This document shows, in pieces, positions 1-7,626 of a stretch of DNA of 9,901 bases. Location of the stretch: the NCBI GenBank assembly GCA_946480635.1, contig CAMLKV010000053.1, positions 1 to 9,901 of the forward strand, written 5' to 3'. Every line of letters begins with the position of its first letter. Positions within the stretch are counted from its first letter, which is position 1. The DNA is from an uncultured Flavobacterium sp. Its GTDB lineage: Bacteria > Bacteroidota > Bacteroidia > Flavobacteriales > Flavobacteriaceae. The position numbers and the translations under genes were made by a program. The notes beneath the pieces are model-generated. The model did no database searches and had not been told where the DNA came from. It worked only from the letters and a program-made list of their open reading frames with translations.

Positions 1-2
1 AA

Positions 3-2882
3 CTCGATATAAATACATCCATTTTAACAGCGCTTAAAGTTAAGAAAATTCAAGGTGAGTTAATCCCTAATCCAGTTACTGGCTATTTAGAGATTAATGC
101 ACAAGATTTAGATCCAGGAGCTAAAACTGGAATGAAAATAGGTATTAAAGGAAATCCTAATTTTGGTTTTGTTAGAACTTTAATGGTTGGTGTTAAAAAC
201 ACAAGTTCTCAGGATATTAGAGGAGAGGTTTGGTTTAATGAACTTCGTTTGGCAGATGTTGATAATGAAGGAGGAAAAGCTGCAATTGCAAGTTTAGACA
301 CTAATTTGGCCGATTTTATGACACTTTCAGCAACCGGAAGAATGAATACAATTGGTTTTGGAGGCATTGAAGAAAGTCCAAATGAAAGAAGTAGGGAAGA
401 AGCACAGCAATATGATATTGTGACTAATGTAAATTTAGGTAAGCTTTTACCTAAAAAATGGGGTATTAATTTGCCATTTAATTATGCTGTAGGAGAAGAA
501 ATTATTACTCCAGAGTATGATCCGCTTTACCAAGATGTTAAATTGAAACAGTTGTTAGATGTTACTACCGATGAAGGGAAAAAAGATGAAATTAAAAATA
601 GAGCTGAAGATTTTACAAAAAGAACAAGCATTAATTTTATTGGTGTAAAAAAAGACAGGGCTCCAGAGCAAAAACAGCATTTTTACGATCCTGAAAATCT
701 AACGCTTTCGTATTCTTTTAATGAATTACATCATAGAGATTTTGAAGTAGAAGCGTTGTTGGATCAACAGGTAAAAACTTCTGCAGATTATGCTTATACA
801 TTCAAGCCTAAAAATATTGAGCCATTCAAGAAAAATCAATTCTTGAAAAAAAGTGCTTATTGGAAAATGTTGAGTGATTTCAACTTTAACTTTTTGCCTA
901 ATACTATAAATTTTAGTTCAACAATTTTACGCCAGTTTAACAAGCAGCAATTTCGTTTGGTTGATGACGTACAAGGGATTCCAATTAGTCCTCTTTATAA
1001 GAGAAACTTCATGTTTAACTATAATTATGGATTCAATTTTAATCTTACAAAATCACTACGTCTAAACTATACTGCAGCTACAGGAAATTTAGTTCGTAAT
1101 TATTTTGATGAAGAAAACAATCCAAGAGCAGATTTTTCAATTTGGGATGATTATTGGAATATAGGTACGCCTAATCAGCATAATCAGCAGCTAACATTAA
1201 ATTATGAATTACCAATAAATAAAATACCATTGTTGTCTTTCATTAAATCTGATTATACTTATACAGGAGATTATTCATGGACACGAGCCTCAATTCAGGC
1301 ACAAGATTTTAACGGATATAATTTAGGTAACACAATCCAAAATGCTAATTCACATAAATTGAATACTTCTTTCAATATGTCTACTTTGTATAAATATATA
1401 GGATTAGTTAAAAGAAGTGAAAGAACACCAAAGCAAAAACAACCAGCTGCACCTACAGCAGCTCCTAAACCGGGTGAAAAAGTAGTGGCTAAACCCAAAA
1501 CAAAAGTGGTACAGCCAAATATTTGGGTTGATGGGTTAATTGGTTTAGCAACTAGTATCAAAAACGTACAAATTAATTATAACGAAACAAATGGAACAAT
1601 GCTTCCTGGTTACTTACCATCAATTGGATTCTTAGGTTCATCAAGGCCTTCAATGGGATTCGTTTTAGGTATGCAAGACGATGATGTCCGCTTTGATGCG
1701 GCACGTAAAGGATGGTTGACTAATTATCCTGAGTTTAATCAGAATTATACAGAAATCACCAATAAGCAAATTACTGGAACTGCAAATTTAGAGCCTTTTC
1801 CTGATTTGAAAATTGATTTGACCGGTGATAGAACTAAAGCTTCAAATTTCTCAGAACAATTTGATGCGATTAATAATGAATATACATCGCATTCACCATA
1901 TAATACTGGAAATTTCTCTATTTCAACTGTAATGATTGGAACTTCTTTTAGTAGTAGTGATGAGGTTTCTTCATCTGCATTTCAGGCTTTTAGAGAGAAC
2001 AGAATTATTATAGCTAATAGATTGGCTGCCCAGAGAGGTATAGATATTAATAATCCTGCTAATTTGGATGCTGATGGATTTCCTAAGGGTTATGGTAAAA
2101 ATAGCCAACAAGTCTTATTGCCAGCATTTTTAGCTACATATACTAGTGATTTTAGAAATGCACCTAATGTACCATTATCTCCATTTAGAAGTTTTCCAAT
2201 CCCTAACTGGAATGTGAAATATACTGGTTTAATGAGATATAAATTCTTTAAGGATAAATTTAAACGTTTCTCTTTACAACATGCTTATAAAGCAGCGTAC
2301 ACATTAAATTCATATCGTTCTAATTTTGAATATGATAAAAATCCAGATGCGTTAGATGCAGGAGGAAATTATCAAAGTAAAATTTTGATTTCTAATGCTA
2401 ACTTAACAGAGCAATTTAGTCCATTAATCCGTTTGGATTTTGAGTTAAAAAGCTCAATTAAGGTTCTTGCTGAGATGAAAAAAGATAGAACTTTATCGAT
2501 GAGTTTTGACAATAATTTAATGACAGAACTTAAAGGCGTGGAATACATAGTTGGATTAGGTTACAGAATTAAAGATGTAAAAATTAGATCTAAACTAGCT
2601 GAAAATGCATTAGGATTAATAAAGAGTGATGTTAACATACGTGGAGATATTTCATTAAGAAATAACAAAACAATTGTTAGAAACCTTGACTATGATAACA
2701 ATCAATTAGGAGGTGGTCAAAAAATTATTTCAGGAAAGCTAACAGCAGACTATTCGTTTAGTAAAAATCTAACTACCTTATTCTTTTTTGATTATTCATT
2801 CTCTAAAACAGTTATTTCGACATCGTTCCCGATAACGAATATTCGTTCAGGATTTACGTTGCGTTATAATTTTGGAAATTAA
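3..2882 (+). CDS. sprA: SprA, type IX secretion outer-membrane translocon (3' part; 5' end outside window)
   Basis: The reading frame is open from base 3 with no stop, so the first ATG at 132 is internal and the gene is cut by the window edge. 959 residues are visible; SprA of F. johnsoniae is about 2,400 residues, so this is the C-terminal 40%. SprA (Sov in Porphyromonas) forms the very large outer-membrane barrel through which type IX cargo, including gliding adhesins, leaves the cell. Visible support: the segment near 174-270 encoding FVRTLMVGVKNTS and then EVWFNELRLAD, typical of SprA/Sov, followed by hundreds of residues of alternating aromatic and polar strands with Asn/Tyr/Phe-rich turns, ending in a barrel-like strand (FTLRYNFGN). 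There is no C-terminal sorting domain, as expected for an integral barrel protein. A Pro/Ala/Lys-rich linker lies at 1410-1521. Family assignment is from recognition of the sequence, not from a search. Confidence 0.93.
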   Translation, partial: LDINTSILTALKVKKIQGELIPNPVTGYLEINAQDLDPGAKTGMKIGIKGNPNFGFVRTLMVGVKNTSSQDIRGEVWFNELRLADVDNEGGKAAIASLDTNLADFMTLSATGRMNTIGFGGIEESPNERSREEAQQYDIVTNVNLGKLLPKKWGINLPFNYAVGEEIITPEYDPLYQDVKLKQLLDVTTDEGKKDEIKNRAEDFTKRTSINFIGVKKDRAPEQKQHFYDPENLTLSYSFNELHHRDFEVEALLDQQVKTSADYAYTFKPKNIEPFKKNQFLKKSAYWKMLSDFNFNFLPNTINFSSTILRQFNKQQFRLVDDVQGIPISPLYKRNFMFNYNYGFNFNLTKSLRLNYTAATGNLVRNYFDEENNPRADFSIWDDYWNIGTPNQHNQQLTLNYELPINKIPLLSFIKSDYTYTGDYSWTRASIQAQDFNGYNLGNTIQNANSHKLNTSFNMSTLYKYIGLVKRSERTPKQKQPAAPTAAPKPGEKVVAKPKTKVVQPNIWVDGLIGLATSIKNVQINYNETNGTMLPGYLPSIGFLGSSRPSMGFVLGMQDDDVRFDAARKGWLTNYPEFNQNYTEITNKQITGTANLEPFPDLKIDLTGDRTKASNFSEQFDAINNEYTSHSPYNTGNFSISTVMIGTSFSSSDEVSSSAFQAFRENRIIIANRLAAQRGIDINNPANLDADGFPKGYGKNSQQVLLPAFLATYTSDFRNAPNVPLSPFRSFPIPNWNVKYTGLMRYKFFKDKFKRFSLQHAYKAAYTLNSYRSNFEYDKNPDALDAGGNYQSKILISNANLTEQFSPLIRLDFELKSSIKVLAEMKKDRTLSMSFDNNLMTELKGVEYIVGLGYRIKDVKIRSKLAENALGLIKSDVNIRGDISLRNNKTIVRNLDYDNNQLGGGQKIISGKLTADYSFSKNLTTLFFFDYSFSKTVISTSFPITNIRSGFTLRYNFGN
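1410..1521 (+). other. Pro/Ala/Lys-rich low-complexity linker inside SprA
   Basis: About 37 codons between two barrel-strand regions encode a basic, Pro/Ala-rich stretch (for example QPAAPTAAPKPGEKVVAKPK) with no aromatic strand pattern. It is most simply a flexible loop of the SprA barrel. I cannot tell from sequence alone which side of the membrane it faces. Confidence 0.6.
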
Positions 2883-2917
2883 TCTTAAAAAAGGATTATT
2901 TATTGTCGTAATAATTT

Positions 2918-2925
2918 TATTTTTG
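2918..2925 (+). promoter_or_regulatory. Candidate Bacteroidota -7 promoter element upstream of gcvH
   Basis: TATTTTTG is an exact match to TAnnTTTG. It ends 22 bases before the gcvH ATG, the same spacing as before the genes at 8252 and 9691. No convincing TTTG -33 element lies 19-21 bases upstream; a TTG at 2903-2905 is too close. In an AT-rich background the -7 motif alone is weak evidence. Confidence 0.45.
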
Positions 2926-2947
2926 TTCGGAATTAAAACACAAAAAA

Positions 2948-3328
2948 ATGAACATACCAACTAATTTAAAGTACACTAAAGATCACGAATGGGTTAGCAT
3001 TGATGGAGATATTGCTACAGTAGGAATCACAGATTTTGCTCAAAAAGAATTGGGTGATATCGTGTATGTTGAAGTAGATACTTTAGATCAAACATTAAAT
3101 AAAGACGAAGTTTTTGGAACAGTTGAAGCAGTAAAAACAGTTTCGGATTTATTTTTACCTCTTTCAGGAGAAATAGTAGAATTTAATGAAGAGTTAGAGT
3201 CTAATCCTGAAGTTGTAAACTCTGATCCTTATGGAGAAGCTTGGATGATTAAAGTTAAAATTTCTGACGCTTCAGAGATAGATTCATTACTTTCTAGTGA
3301 AGATTATAAAGCTCTTATCGGCGCTTAA
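2948..3328 (+). CDS. gcvH: Glycine cleavage system H protein
   Basis: This is the lipoyl carrier of the glycine cleavage complex, which shuttles the aminomethyl group from the P protein to the T protein and is reoxidised by the L protein in the cytoplasm. The 126-residue length is normal for the family. The N-terminal part (KYTKDHEWV, then [18 protein letters not shown]) is characteristic, and the lipoylation site is Lys63 in the context [12 protein letters not shown], followed by [11 protein letters not shown] and the [10 protein letters not shown] motif near the C terminus. The ATG at 2948 sits behind an A-rich leader and is the only start that gives the full family N terminus. The other glycine cleavage genes are not here, so it is a stand-alone gcvH, as is common in flavobacteria. 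Its 3' end overlaps the next gene by 32 bases. Confidence 0.97.
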   Translation: MNIPTNLKYTKDHEWVSIDGDIATVGITDFAQKELGDIVYVEVDTLDQTLNKDEVFGTVEAVKTVSDLFLPLSGEIVEFNEELESNPEVVNSDPYGEAWMIKVKISDASEIDSLLSSEDYKALIGA

Positions 3329-3677
3329 TAAATATTCCTTTTGGATTGCATTTTTATGGACTGTAGTTATTTTATACTTCAGTTTTAAAACTCCAAGTTC
3401 AGAGCCTAATATTTATTTTGAAAATGCTGACAAAGTAGTCCATTTTACGTTCTATTTTGGATTCGTTTTTTTATGGTTTTGGTATCTTCTTTATAAAAAT
3501 ATTGGGATAACAAAAAATCTATTTTTTTTATTTCTATCGGCAGTTATTCTAGGTGCTTTAGTAGAAATTTTACAAGGATTGTTAACCACAAATAGACAAC
3601 CAGATGTTTGGGACGCAGTGGCTAATAGTATTGGAGCTTTTGCTGGAACCATAATATCTAAAAGAATAAGAAATTGA
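3297..3677 (+). CDS. VanZ-family small membrane protein
   Basis: A 126-residue protein with four predicted membrane segments (about residues 14-30, 47-66, 74-94 and 107-121). It carries the VanZ-like pattern: D45-K-x-x-H49-F in the second segment, E90-x-x-Q93 in the third, and R100-x-x-D103-x-x-D106-x-x-A-N110-x-x-G113 before the last. VanZ is named for a teicoplanin-resistance accessory protein, but most family members, including small stand-alone ones like this, have no established function, and a resistance role should not be assumed. The start is GTG at 3297, inside gcvH in another frame. No in-frame ATG follows before the first membrane helix, so the overlap is probably real and suggests translational coupling to gcvH. 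A terminator follows at 3724. Confidence 0.85.
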   Translation: MKIIKLLSALNKYSFWIAFLWTVVILYFSFKTPSSEPNIYFENADKVVHFTFYFGFVFLWFWYLLYKNIGITKNLFFLFLSAVILGALVEILQGLLTTNRQPDVWDAVANSIGAFAGTIISKRIRN

Positions 3678-3723
3678 GACTTGTAATTATATAATTCTTG
3701 TTTCAAATAAAAACTAAAAAAAG

Positions 3724-3748
3724 ATCCCACTTAAGGTGGGATTTTTCT
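3724..3748 (+). terminator. Rho-independent terminator after the gcvH-VanZ unit
   Basis: ATCCCAC and GTGGGAT form a perfect 7-bp stem with a 5-base loop (TTAAG), followed at once by TTTTTCT. It lies 46 bases after the VanZ-family stop codon. Upstream A-rich sequence could pair with the T tract and extend the stem. Confidence 0.85.
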
Positions 3749-3755
3749 ATTTTTA
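3748..3755 (+). promoter_or_regulatory. Candidate -7 promoter element for deoC-remB
   Basis: TATTTTTA differs from TAnnTTTG only at the last base. It abuts the T tract of the preceding terminator and ends 18 bases before the deoC ATG. The flanking sequence matches the junction at 9651-9673 at 21 of 23 positions, and there the element is a perfect TATTTTTG. No clear -33 element is visible. Since a terminator precedes deoC, some promoter is needed here. Confidence 0.4.
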
Positions 3756-3773
3756 TACCCTTATAATTATTTT

Positions 3774-4517
3774 ATGAATATTAAGCAGTATTTAGATTCT
3801 ACTTACTTGAAAACAGCAGAACAAGCTGGTTTGTCTGAAAAGGAAAATACAAAAGTTGTAGAAAGATTTATTCAGGAAGCAATTGATGAAGATTTTAAAT
3901 TGATAATGATTCGTCCTGATAAAGTATCGTTGGCTCATCAAATGATTTCGAAAGCAAAATCAGATGTCTTAATAGGAACAGTAATTGATTTTCCAGAAGG
4001 TACATCAGACTTTGATGTAAAACTCGAAGAAGCTCAAAAAGCTATTAATGATTCTGTAGATGAATTAGATTATGTTGTAAACTATCAGGCTTTTAAGAGA
4101 GGTGAAACGAATTTGGTCAAAAACGAAATAATCGAATGTGCTAAATTAGGTTTGGCAAATAAGAAAGTTGTTAAGTTTATTATAGAAGTGGCTGCATTGA
4201 CAGATCAGCAAATTATTCAAATTTCTGCTTTAATTAAAAATACTATCATCAGTAACTTCAAAGAAAATGATTATCAAAATGTTTTTGTAAAATCATCAAC
4301 AGGATTTTATAAAACAGAAGATAATTTACCAAATGGAGCAACGGTACATACTATAAAAATGATGCTTGAAAACTCATGTCCATTACCTGTAAAAGCGGCG
4401 GGTGGTGTGCGAACAATTGATGAAGCAATCGAAATGATAAAATTAGGAGTGAAACGTATAGGTACATCTTCGGCAAAAGCTATTTCTCAAGGAGAAGTTT
4501 CAAACGATAATTATTAA
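3774..4517 (+). CDS. deoC: Deoxyribose-phosphate aldolase
   Basis: This class I aldolase reversibly cleaves 2-deoxyribose-5-phosphate to glyceraldehyde-3-phosphate and acetaldehyde in cytoplasmic deoxynucleoside catabolism. The length of 247 residues is normal. The catalytic residues line up with those of the E. coli enzyme: the Schiff-base lysine is Lys173 in FVKSSTGFY, the second active-site lysine is Lys207 in VKAAGGVRT, and the acid residue is Asp99 in DELDYVVNY. The phosphate-binding end (GVKRIGTSSAKAI) is also present. The E. coli active-site region with its cysteine (VCIYP) is here LIMIRP, so that non-essential cysteine is absent. The ATG at 3774 follows the terminator and promoter junction. 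The next gene begins 5 bases after the stop, so the two are probably cotranscribed. No other deo genes are in the window. Confidence 0.96.
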   Translation: MNIKQYLDSTYLKTAEQAGLSEKENTKVVERFIQEAIDEDFKLIMIRPDKVSLAHQMISKAKSDVLIGTVIDFPEGTSDFDVKLEEAQKAINDSVDELDYVVNYQAFKRGETNLVKNEIIECAKLGLANKKVVKFIIEVAALTDQQIIQISALIKNTIISNFKENDYQNVFVKSSTGFYKTEDNLPNGATVHTIKMMLENSCPLPVKAAGGVRTIDEAIEMIKLGVKRIGTSSAKAISQGEVSNDNY

Positions 4518-4522
4518 ACTAC

Positions 4523-6643
4523 ATGAAAAAAATACTTTTCCTTTTATTTCTTATTAGTCAGTATACTTTTTCTCAAGTAAGTAATCAGGAAAAATTCCCT
4601 GTCTTTCCTGACTGTGAAAATACTTTTGACAAAGATTTGGAAAAATGTTTCTATAGTCAAATTCAAGATTTTGTTTATCAAAATTTTCAAGTTCCAGAAA
4701 TTGCAAAGCAGAATAATTTTAAAGGAAGAGTTATAACTCTTTTTGAAGTTGATACAGCTGGAGTTTTTAAGGTTCTATATATTGATGCAATGTATCCCGA
4801 ACTTGTAGCTGAAACAAAAAGAGTTTTTTTGGCTATGCCAAAAATAAAACCAGCAACTTACAATGGAAATCCTACTTATGCAAAATATACAATTAATATT
4901 GCGATACCTTTAAGAAGTGCCGCTGAGATTACTGAAGAGGAAAGATTAGAAAAGGAGAGAAAAGAAAATGATCCAAAATTTTTGGCTAACAAAGTCCATC
5001 CAGAATATGATCAAGTTTCTATAGATTATAAAGAATTTAAAAATCCTCAATTTTTGAGTAACTTAAATATACCTTTTTCTCATAATTACTATTCTCAATT
5101 TGATGAAAAAATAAATCAAATAGGCACAAATAATCATACAGGATCTAAGCCTTATTCATACAATGAAGTTGCAAAATATTATGATTTTAATGAGGCATAC
5201 AGTCAAATTAAGTTGAACAAAAAAAGCTGGGTTGGTCGAAAGCTTTTTGATGAAAATATGGTGGCAATTCAAGGGGAAGATTATTGGTTTACAATTAATC
5301 CGGTTTTTGATTTGCAATTGGGGAAAAGTAACCCAACAAAGGAAGATTATACATTCGTAAATACAAGAGCGATAAATATTCAAGGTGGATTGGGAAGCCA
5401 AATTAATTTTACGACGACTATTTATGAGAGTCAGGGAGTTTTTGCAGATTATTATAATAGGTATGCGGTTTCTATAAAACCTTCTGGTGGAAATCCTGCA
5501 ATTGTGCCTGGAATAGGTCCGGCGAAAGATTTTAAAGAAACAAAATTTGATTTTCCTTCGGCAGATGCAAATATTACGTTTAAACCAAGTAGATTTTTTG
5601 ATTTACAATTGGGCTATAGCCGAAACTTTATTGGTGATGGTTATCGTTCTTTACTTGAAGGGGACGGGGCAAGTCCATATCCGTTTTTTAAAATCAATAC
5701 TACTTTTTGGAAGATCAAGTATACCAATACCTATATGTGGCTAAAAGATGTAAGGTCAGATGTTACAACTGATAGAACTTATGCTACTAAATACATGGCC
5801 AATCATTATCTGAGTTGGAATGTTTCTAAAAGATTGAATATTGGTTTCTTTGAATCTGTTGTTTGGTCTAATGAAAATAATAGAGGTTTTGATGTAAATT
5901 TTGCGAATCCGATTATATTCTATCGTTCAGTTGAGTTTTCGTCTTCTTCACGAAGTGGAAATGCTGTCTTAGGATTGACTTCAAAATATAAATGGAATAA
6001 TTATGTCAATTTTTATGGTCAATTTCTATTAGACGAATTTGCTCTAGGGGACATGAAATCTGGAGAAAGAAGCTGGCGTAATAAATTTGGTTATCAGATA
6101 GGAGGGAAGTACTATAACGCATTTGGAGTTAAGAGACTTTATCTACAAGCTGAATATAATCACGTGAGGCCGTATGTATATGCACATAGCAATCCATTGA
6201 CAAATTATGGTCATAATAATCAGAGTATGGGGCATACTTGGGGTTCTAACTTTAGAGAAATAACGGTAATTGCTAGATACAATAAAAAAAGATTGTTTGG
6301 AGAATTAAAAGTGAGTGCAGGTGTAAGAGGTTTTGATTTTGATACGCCTGACCCTAATGATGTTGAACTAAATTATGGGTCTAATATTTATTTAAGCTAC
6401 AATGATAATAGACCTTATGACAAAGGAGTAACAATTGGTCAAGGGAATAAGGCAAATATTTTAATAACTGATTTGCAAGCAGGATATTTGTTGAATCCTT
6501 CTACAAATATGAAGATTTTTGGAAATTTTATCTATAGAAAATTCTCACCTTCAGTAGATACTCAAAATGTATTCAAAGAAAATACAACTTGGTTTTCTTT
6601 AGGTTTACGATCAGATTTGTTTAATTGGTACTTTGATTATTAA
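4523..6643 (+). CDS. remB: RemB-like gliding motility protein: signal peptide, TonB_C-like domain, outer-membrane barrel
   Basis: A 706-residue exported protein. Residues 1-17 are a signal peptide with likely cleavage at TFS/Q, the usual Bacteroidota pattern. Residues 29-130 resemble a TonB C-terminal domain of the Bacteroidota type, with FPDCE and KCF (Cys31, Cys42), then GRVITLFEVDTAG and a final strand; the usual TonB inner-membrane anchor and proline-rich arm are missing. A charged linker (about 133-165, EEERLEKERKEND) leads to a long region (about 210-706) of aromatic-rich beta strands ending in FNWYFDY, as in outer-membrane barrels. The stretch around RNFIGDGYRSLL and NPIIFYRSVEF recalls Wzi-like capsule-assembly barrels. 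I assign it to RemB because of this architecture and because, from memory, remB lies a few genes after sprA in F. johnsoniae. RemB is an accessory gliding protein of unknown mechanism. A generic TonB-domain barrel protein is the alternative. Confidence 0.75.
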   Translation: MKKILFLLFLISQYTFSQVSNQEKFPVFPDCENTFDKDLEKCFYSQIQDFVYQNFQVPEIAKQNNFKGRVITLFEVDTAGVFKVLYIDAMYPELVAETKRVFLAMPKIKPATYNGNPTYAKYTINIAIPLRSAAEITEEERLEKERKENDPKFLANKVHPEYDQVSIDYKEFKNPQFLSNLNIPFSHNYYSQFDEKINQIGTNNHTGSKPYSYNEVAKYYDFNEAYSQIKLNKKSWVGRKLFDENMVAIQGEDYWFTINPVFDLQLGKSNPTKEDYTFVNTRAINIQGGLGSQINFTTTIYESQGVFADYYNRYAVSIKPSGGNPAIVPGIGPAKDFKETKFDFPSADANITFKPSRFFDLQLGYSRNFIGDGYRSLLEGDGASPYPFFKINTTFWKIKYTNTYMWLKDVRSDVTTDRTYATKYMANHYLSWNVSKRLNIGFFESVVWSNENNRGFDVNFANPIIFYRSVEFSSSSRSGNAVLGLTSKYKWNNYVNFYGQFLLDEFALGDMKSGERSWRNKFGYQIGGKYYNAFGVKRLYLQAEYNHVRPYVYAHSNPLTNYGHNNQSMGHTWGSNFREITVIARYNKKRLFGELKVSAGVRGFDFDTPDPNDVELNYGSNIYLSYNDNRPYDKGVTIGQGNKANILITDLQAGYLLNPSTNMKIFGNFIYRKFSPSVDTQNVFKENTTWFSLGLRSDLFNWYFDY

Positions 6644-6659
6644 AATTAACTAAATTAGA

Positions 6660-6692
6660 TTTGATTTTTCCTATCGCTTATTCCTATCTTTG
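6660..6692 (+). promoter_or_regulatory. Bacteroidota-type promoter for the cyoE-cytochrome oxidase operon
   Basis: TTTG at 6660-6663 and TATCTTTG at 6685-6692 match the -33 (TTTG) and -7 (TAnnTTTG) elements exactly with a 21-base gap, within the expected spacing. Transcription would begin near 6697-6700, leaving a leader of about 20 bases before the TTG start at 6718. It is the only site in the window where both elements are present. Confidence 0.72.
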
Positions 6693-6717
6693 CACCGATT
6701 ATTAAAAGAAATCTGCC

Positions 6718-7620
6718 TTGAGCAATATAAATACATCTTTTTCAATACAATCTGTTCTAATAGACTTTAAGGAAATTACCAAAGCAGGATTAGCAATAAG
6801 TGTGGTTTTTTCCTCACTTGCAGGATATTTATTAGGAGTAAATCATTTTTCGATAAGTAGTATTTATGTTTTATTAATGTTGGCTATCGGAGGTTATTGT
6901 ATGGTAGGAGCTTCAAATGCATACAATCAAATTATAGAGAAGGACTTAGACGCCTTGATGGATAGAACAAAAAACCGCCCAATTCCTTCTGGTAGAATGT
7001 CGGTTAAAACAGCATTTGTGATTGCTTCGATTTTAACGATAATAGGTTTAACTATTCTTTATAATATCAATGAAAAAACAGCCATGTTTGGCGCAATTTC
7101 AATATTTCTTTATACTTGCGTATACACACCGCTTAAAACAATAACGCCGCTTTCAGTATTTGTTGGGGCATTCCCTGGTGCTATTCCATTTATGTTGGGC
7201 TGGGTTGCTGCAACAGGTGAATTTGGAATCGAAGCAGGAACGCTTTTTCTTATTCAGTTCTTTTGGCAATTTCCACATTTCTGGGCTATTGGTTGGTTTT
7301 TATATGAAGATTATAAAAAGGGAGGTTTCTATATGCTTCCAACGGGACACAAAGATAAATCGACTGCTATGCAAACCATATTGTATACTGTATGGTTGGT
7401 AGTGGCTTCTGTATTGCCAACATTTGGTTATACAGGTCAATTGTATTTATCTACAGTTGCAACTATTGTAGTGGTATTTTTAGGATTATGGATGCTTAGA
7501 GCAGCAGTGATGCTGTATCAAAAAAGAGATGATAAGACGGCTAAAACATTAATGTTAGTAAGTGTTTCGTATATCTCACTTTTACAAATTGTATATATAA
7601 CAGATAAGTTTTTAAGATAA
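6718..7620 (+). CDS. cyoE: Protoheme IX farnesyltransferase (heme O synthase)
   Basis: An inner-membrane UbiA-family prenyltransferase (also called ctaB) that adds a farnesyl group to heme B to give heme O, the precursor of heme A for aa3-type oxidases. The 300-residue length is normal and the protein is almost entirely hydrophobic helices. The first polyprenyl-diphosphate site is seen as N70-x3-E74-x-D76-x-D78 with DRTKNRPIPSGR after it, the position of NxxxD in relatives being NxxxE here. YTPLKTITPLSVFVGAFPGA (about 136-155) and FFWQFPHFWAIGW (181-193) are highly typical of CyoE. The start is TTG at 6718: there is an in-frame stop at 6703, no in-frame ATG precedes the conserved LIDFKEITKAG segment, and the predicted transcript begins just upstream. 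It leads an operon with oxidase subunits III and IV; the next gene begins 6 bases after its stop. Confidence 0.95.
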   Translation: MSNINTSFSIQSVLIDFKEITKAGLAISVVFSSLAGYLLGVNHFSISSIYVLLMLAIGGYCMVGASNAYNQIIEKDLDALMDRTKNRPIPSGRMSVKTAFVIASILTIIGLTILYNINEKTAMFGAISIFLYTCVYTPLKTITPLSVFVGAFPGAIPFMLGWVAATGEFGIEAGTLFLIQFFWQFPHFWAIGWFLYEDYKKGGFYMLPTGHKDKSTAMQTILYTVWLVVASVLPTFGYTGQLYLSTVATIVVVFLGLWMLRAAVMLYQKRDDKTAKTLMLVSVSYISLLQIVYITDKFLR

Positions 7621-7626
7621 TAGAGT

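Noticed and set aside
132..134. ATG that could be read as the start of a 916-residue gene
   Set aside because: The frame is open without a stop back to base 3 and encodes SprA-like sequence there, so this is an internal methionine of a gene cut by the window edge.
1295..1561. Antisense open frame of 88 codons inside sprA
   Set aside because: It lies opposite a strongly supported coding region, mostly across the low-complexity linker, and its product shows no recognisable family.
3297..3677. VanZ-family gene as a glycopeptide-resistance determinant
   Set aside because: No van cluster is nearby and the family is common in Bacteroidota with no resistance role; only the family name is supported.
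3491..3730. Antisense open frame of 79 codons opposite the VanZ-family gene
   Set aside because: It begins inside the terminator hairpin and mirrors a well-supported membrane-protein gene; no independent coding signal.
5156..5744. Open frames inside the remB-like gene on both strands (5156-5401 minus, 5547-5744 plus)
   Set aside because: Shadows of an intact 706-codon gene; neither product resembles anything known.
6644..6684. Possible terminator between the remB-like gene and cyoE
   Set aside because: The AT-rich stretch has T runs but I find no stable GC-containing hairpin.
7160..7402. Second + strand frame of 80 codons inside cyoE
   Set aside because: Fully contained in the conserved part of cyoE and has no family features.
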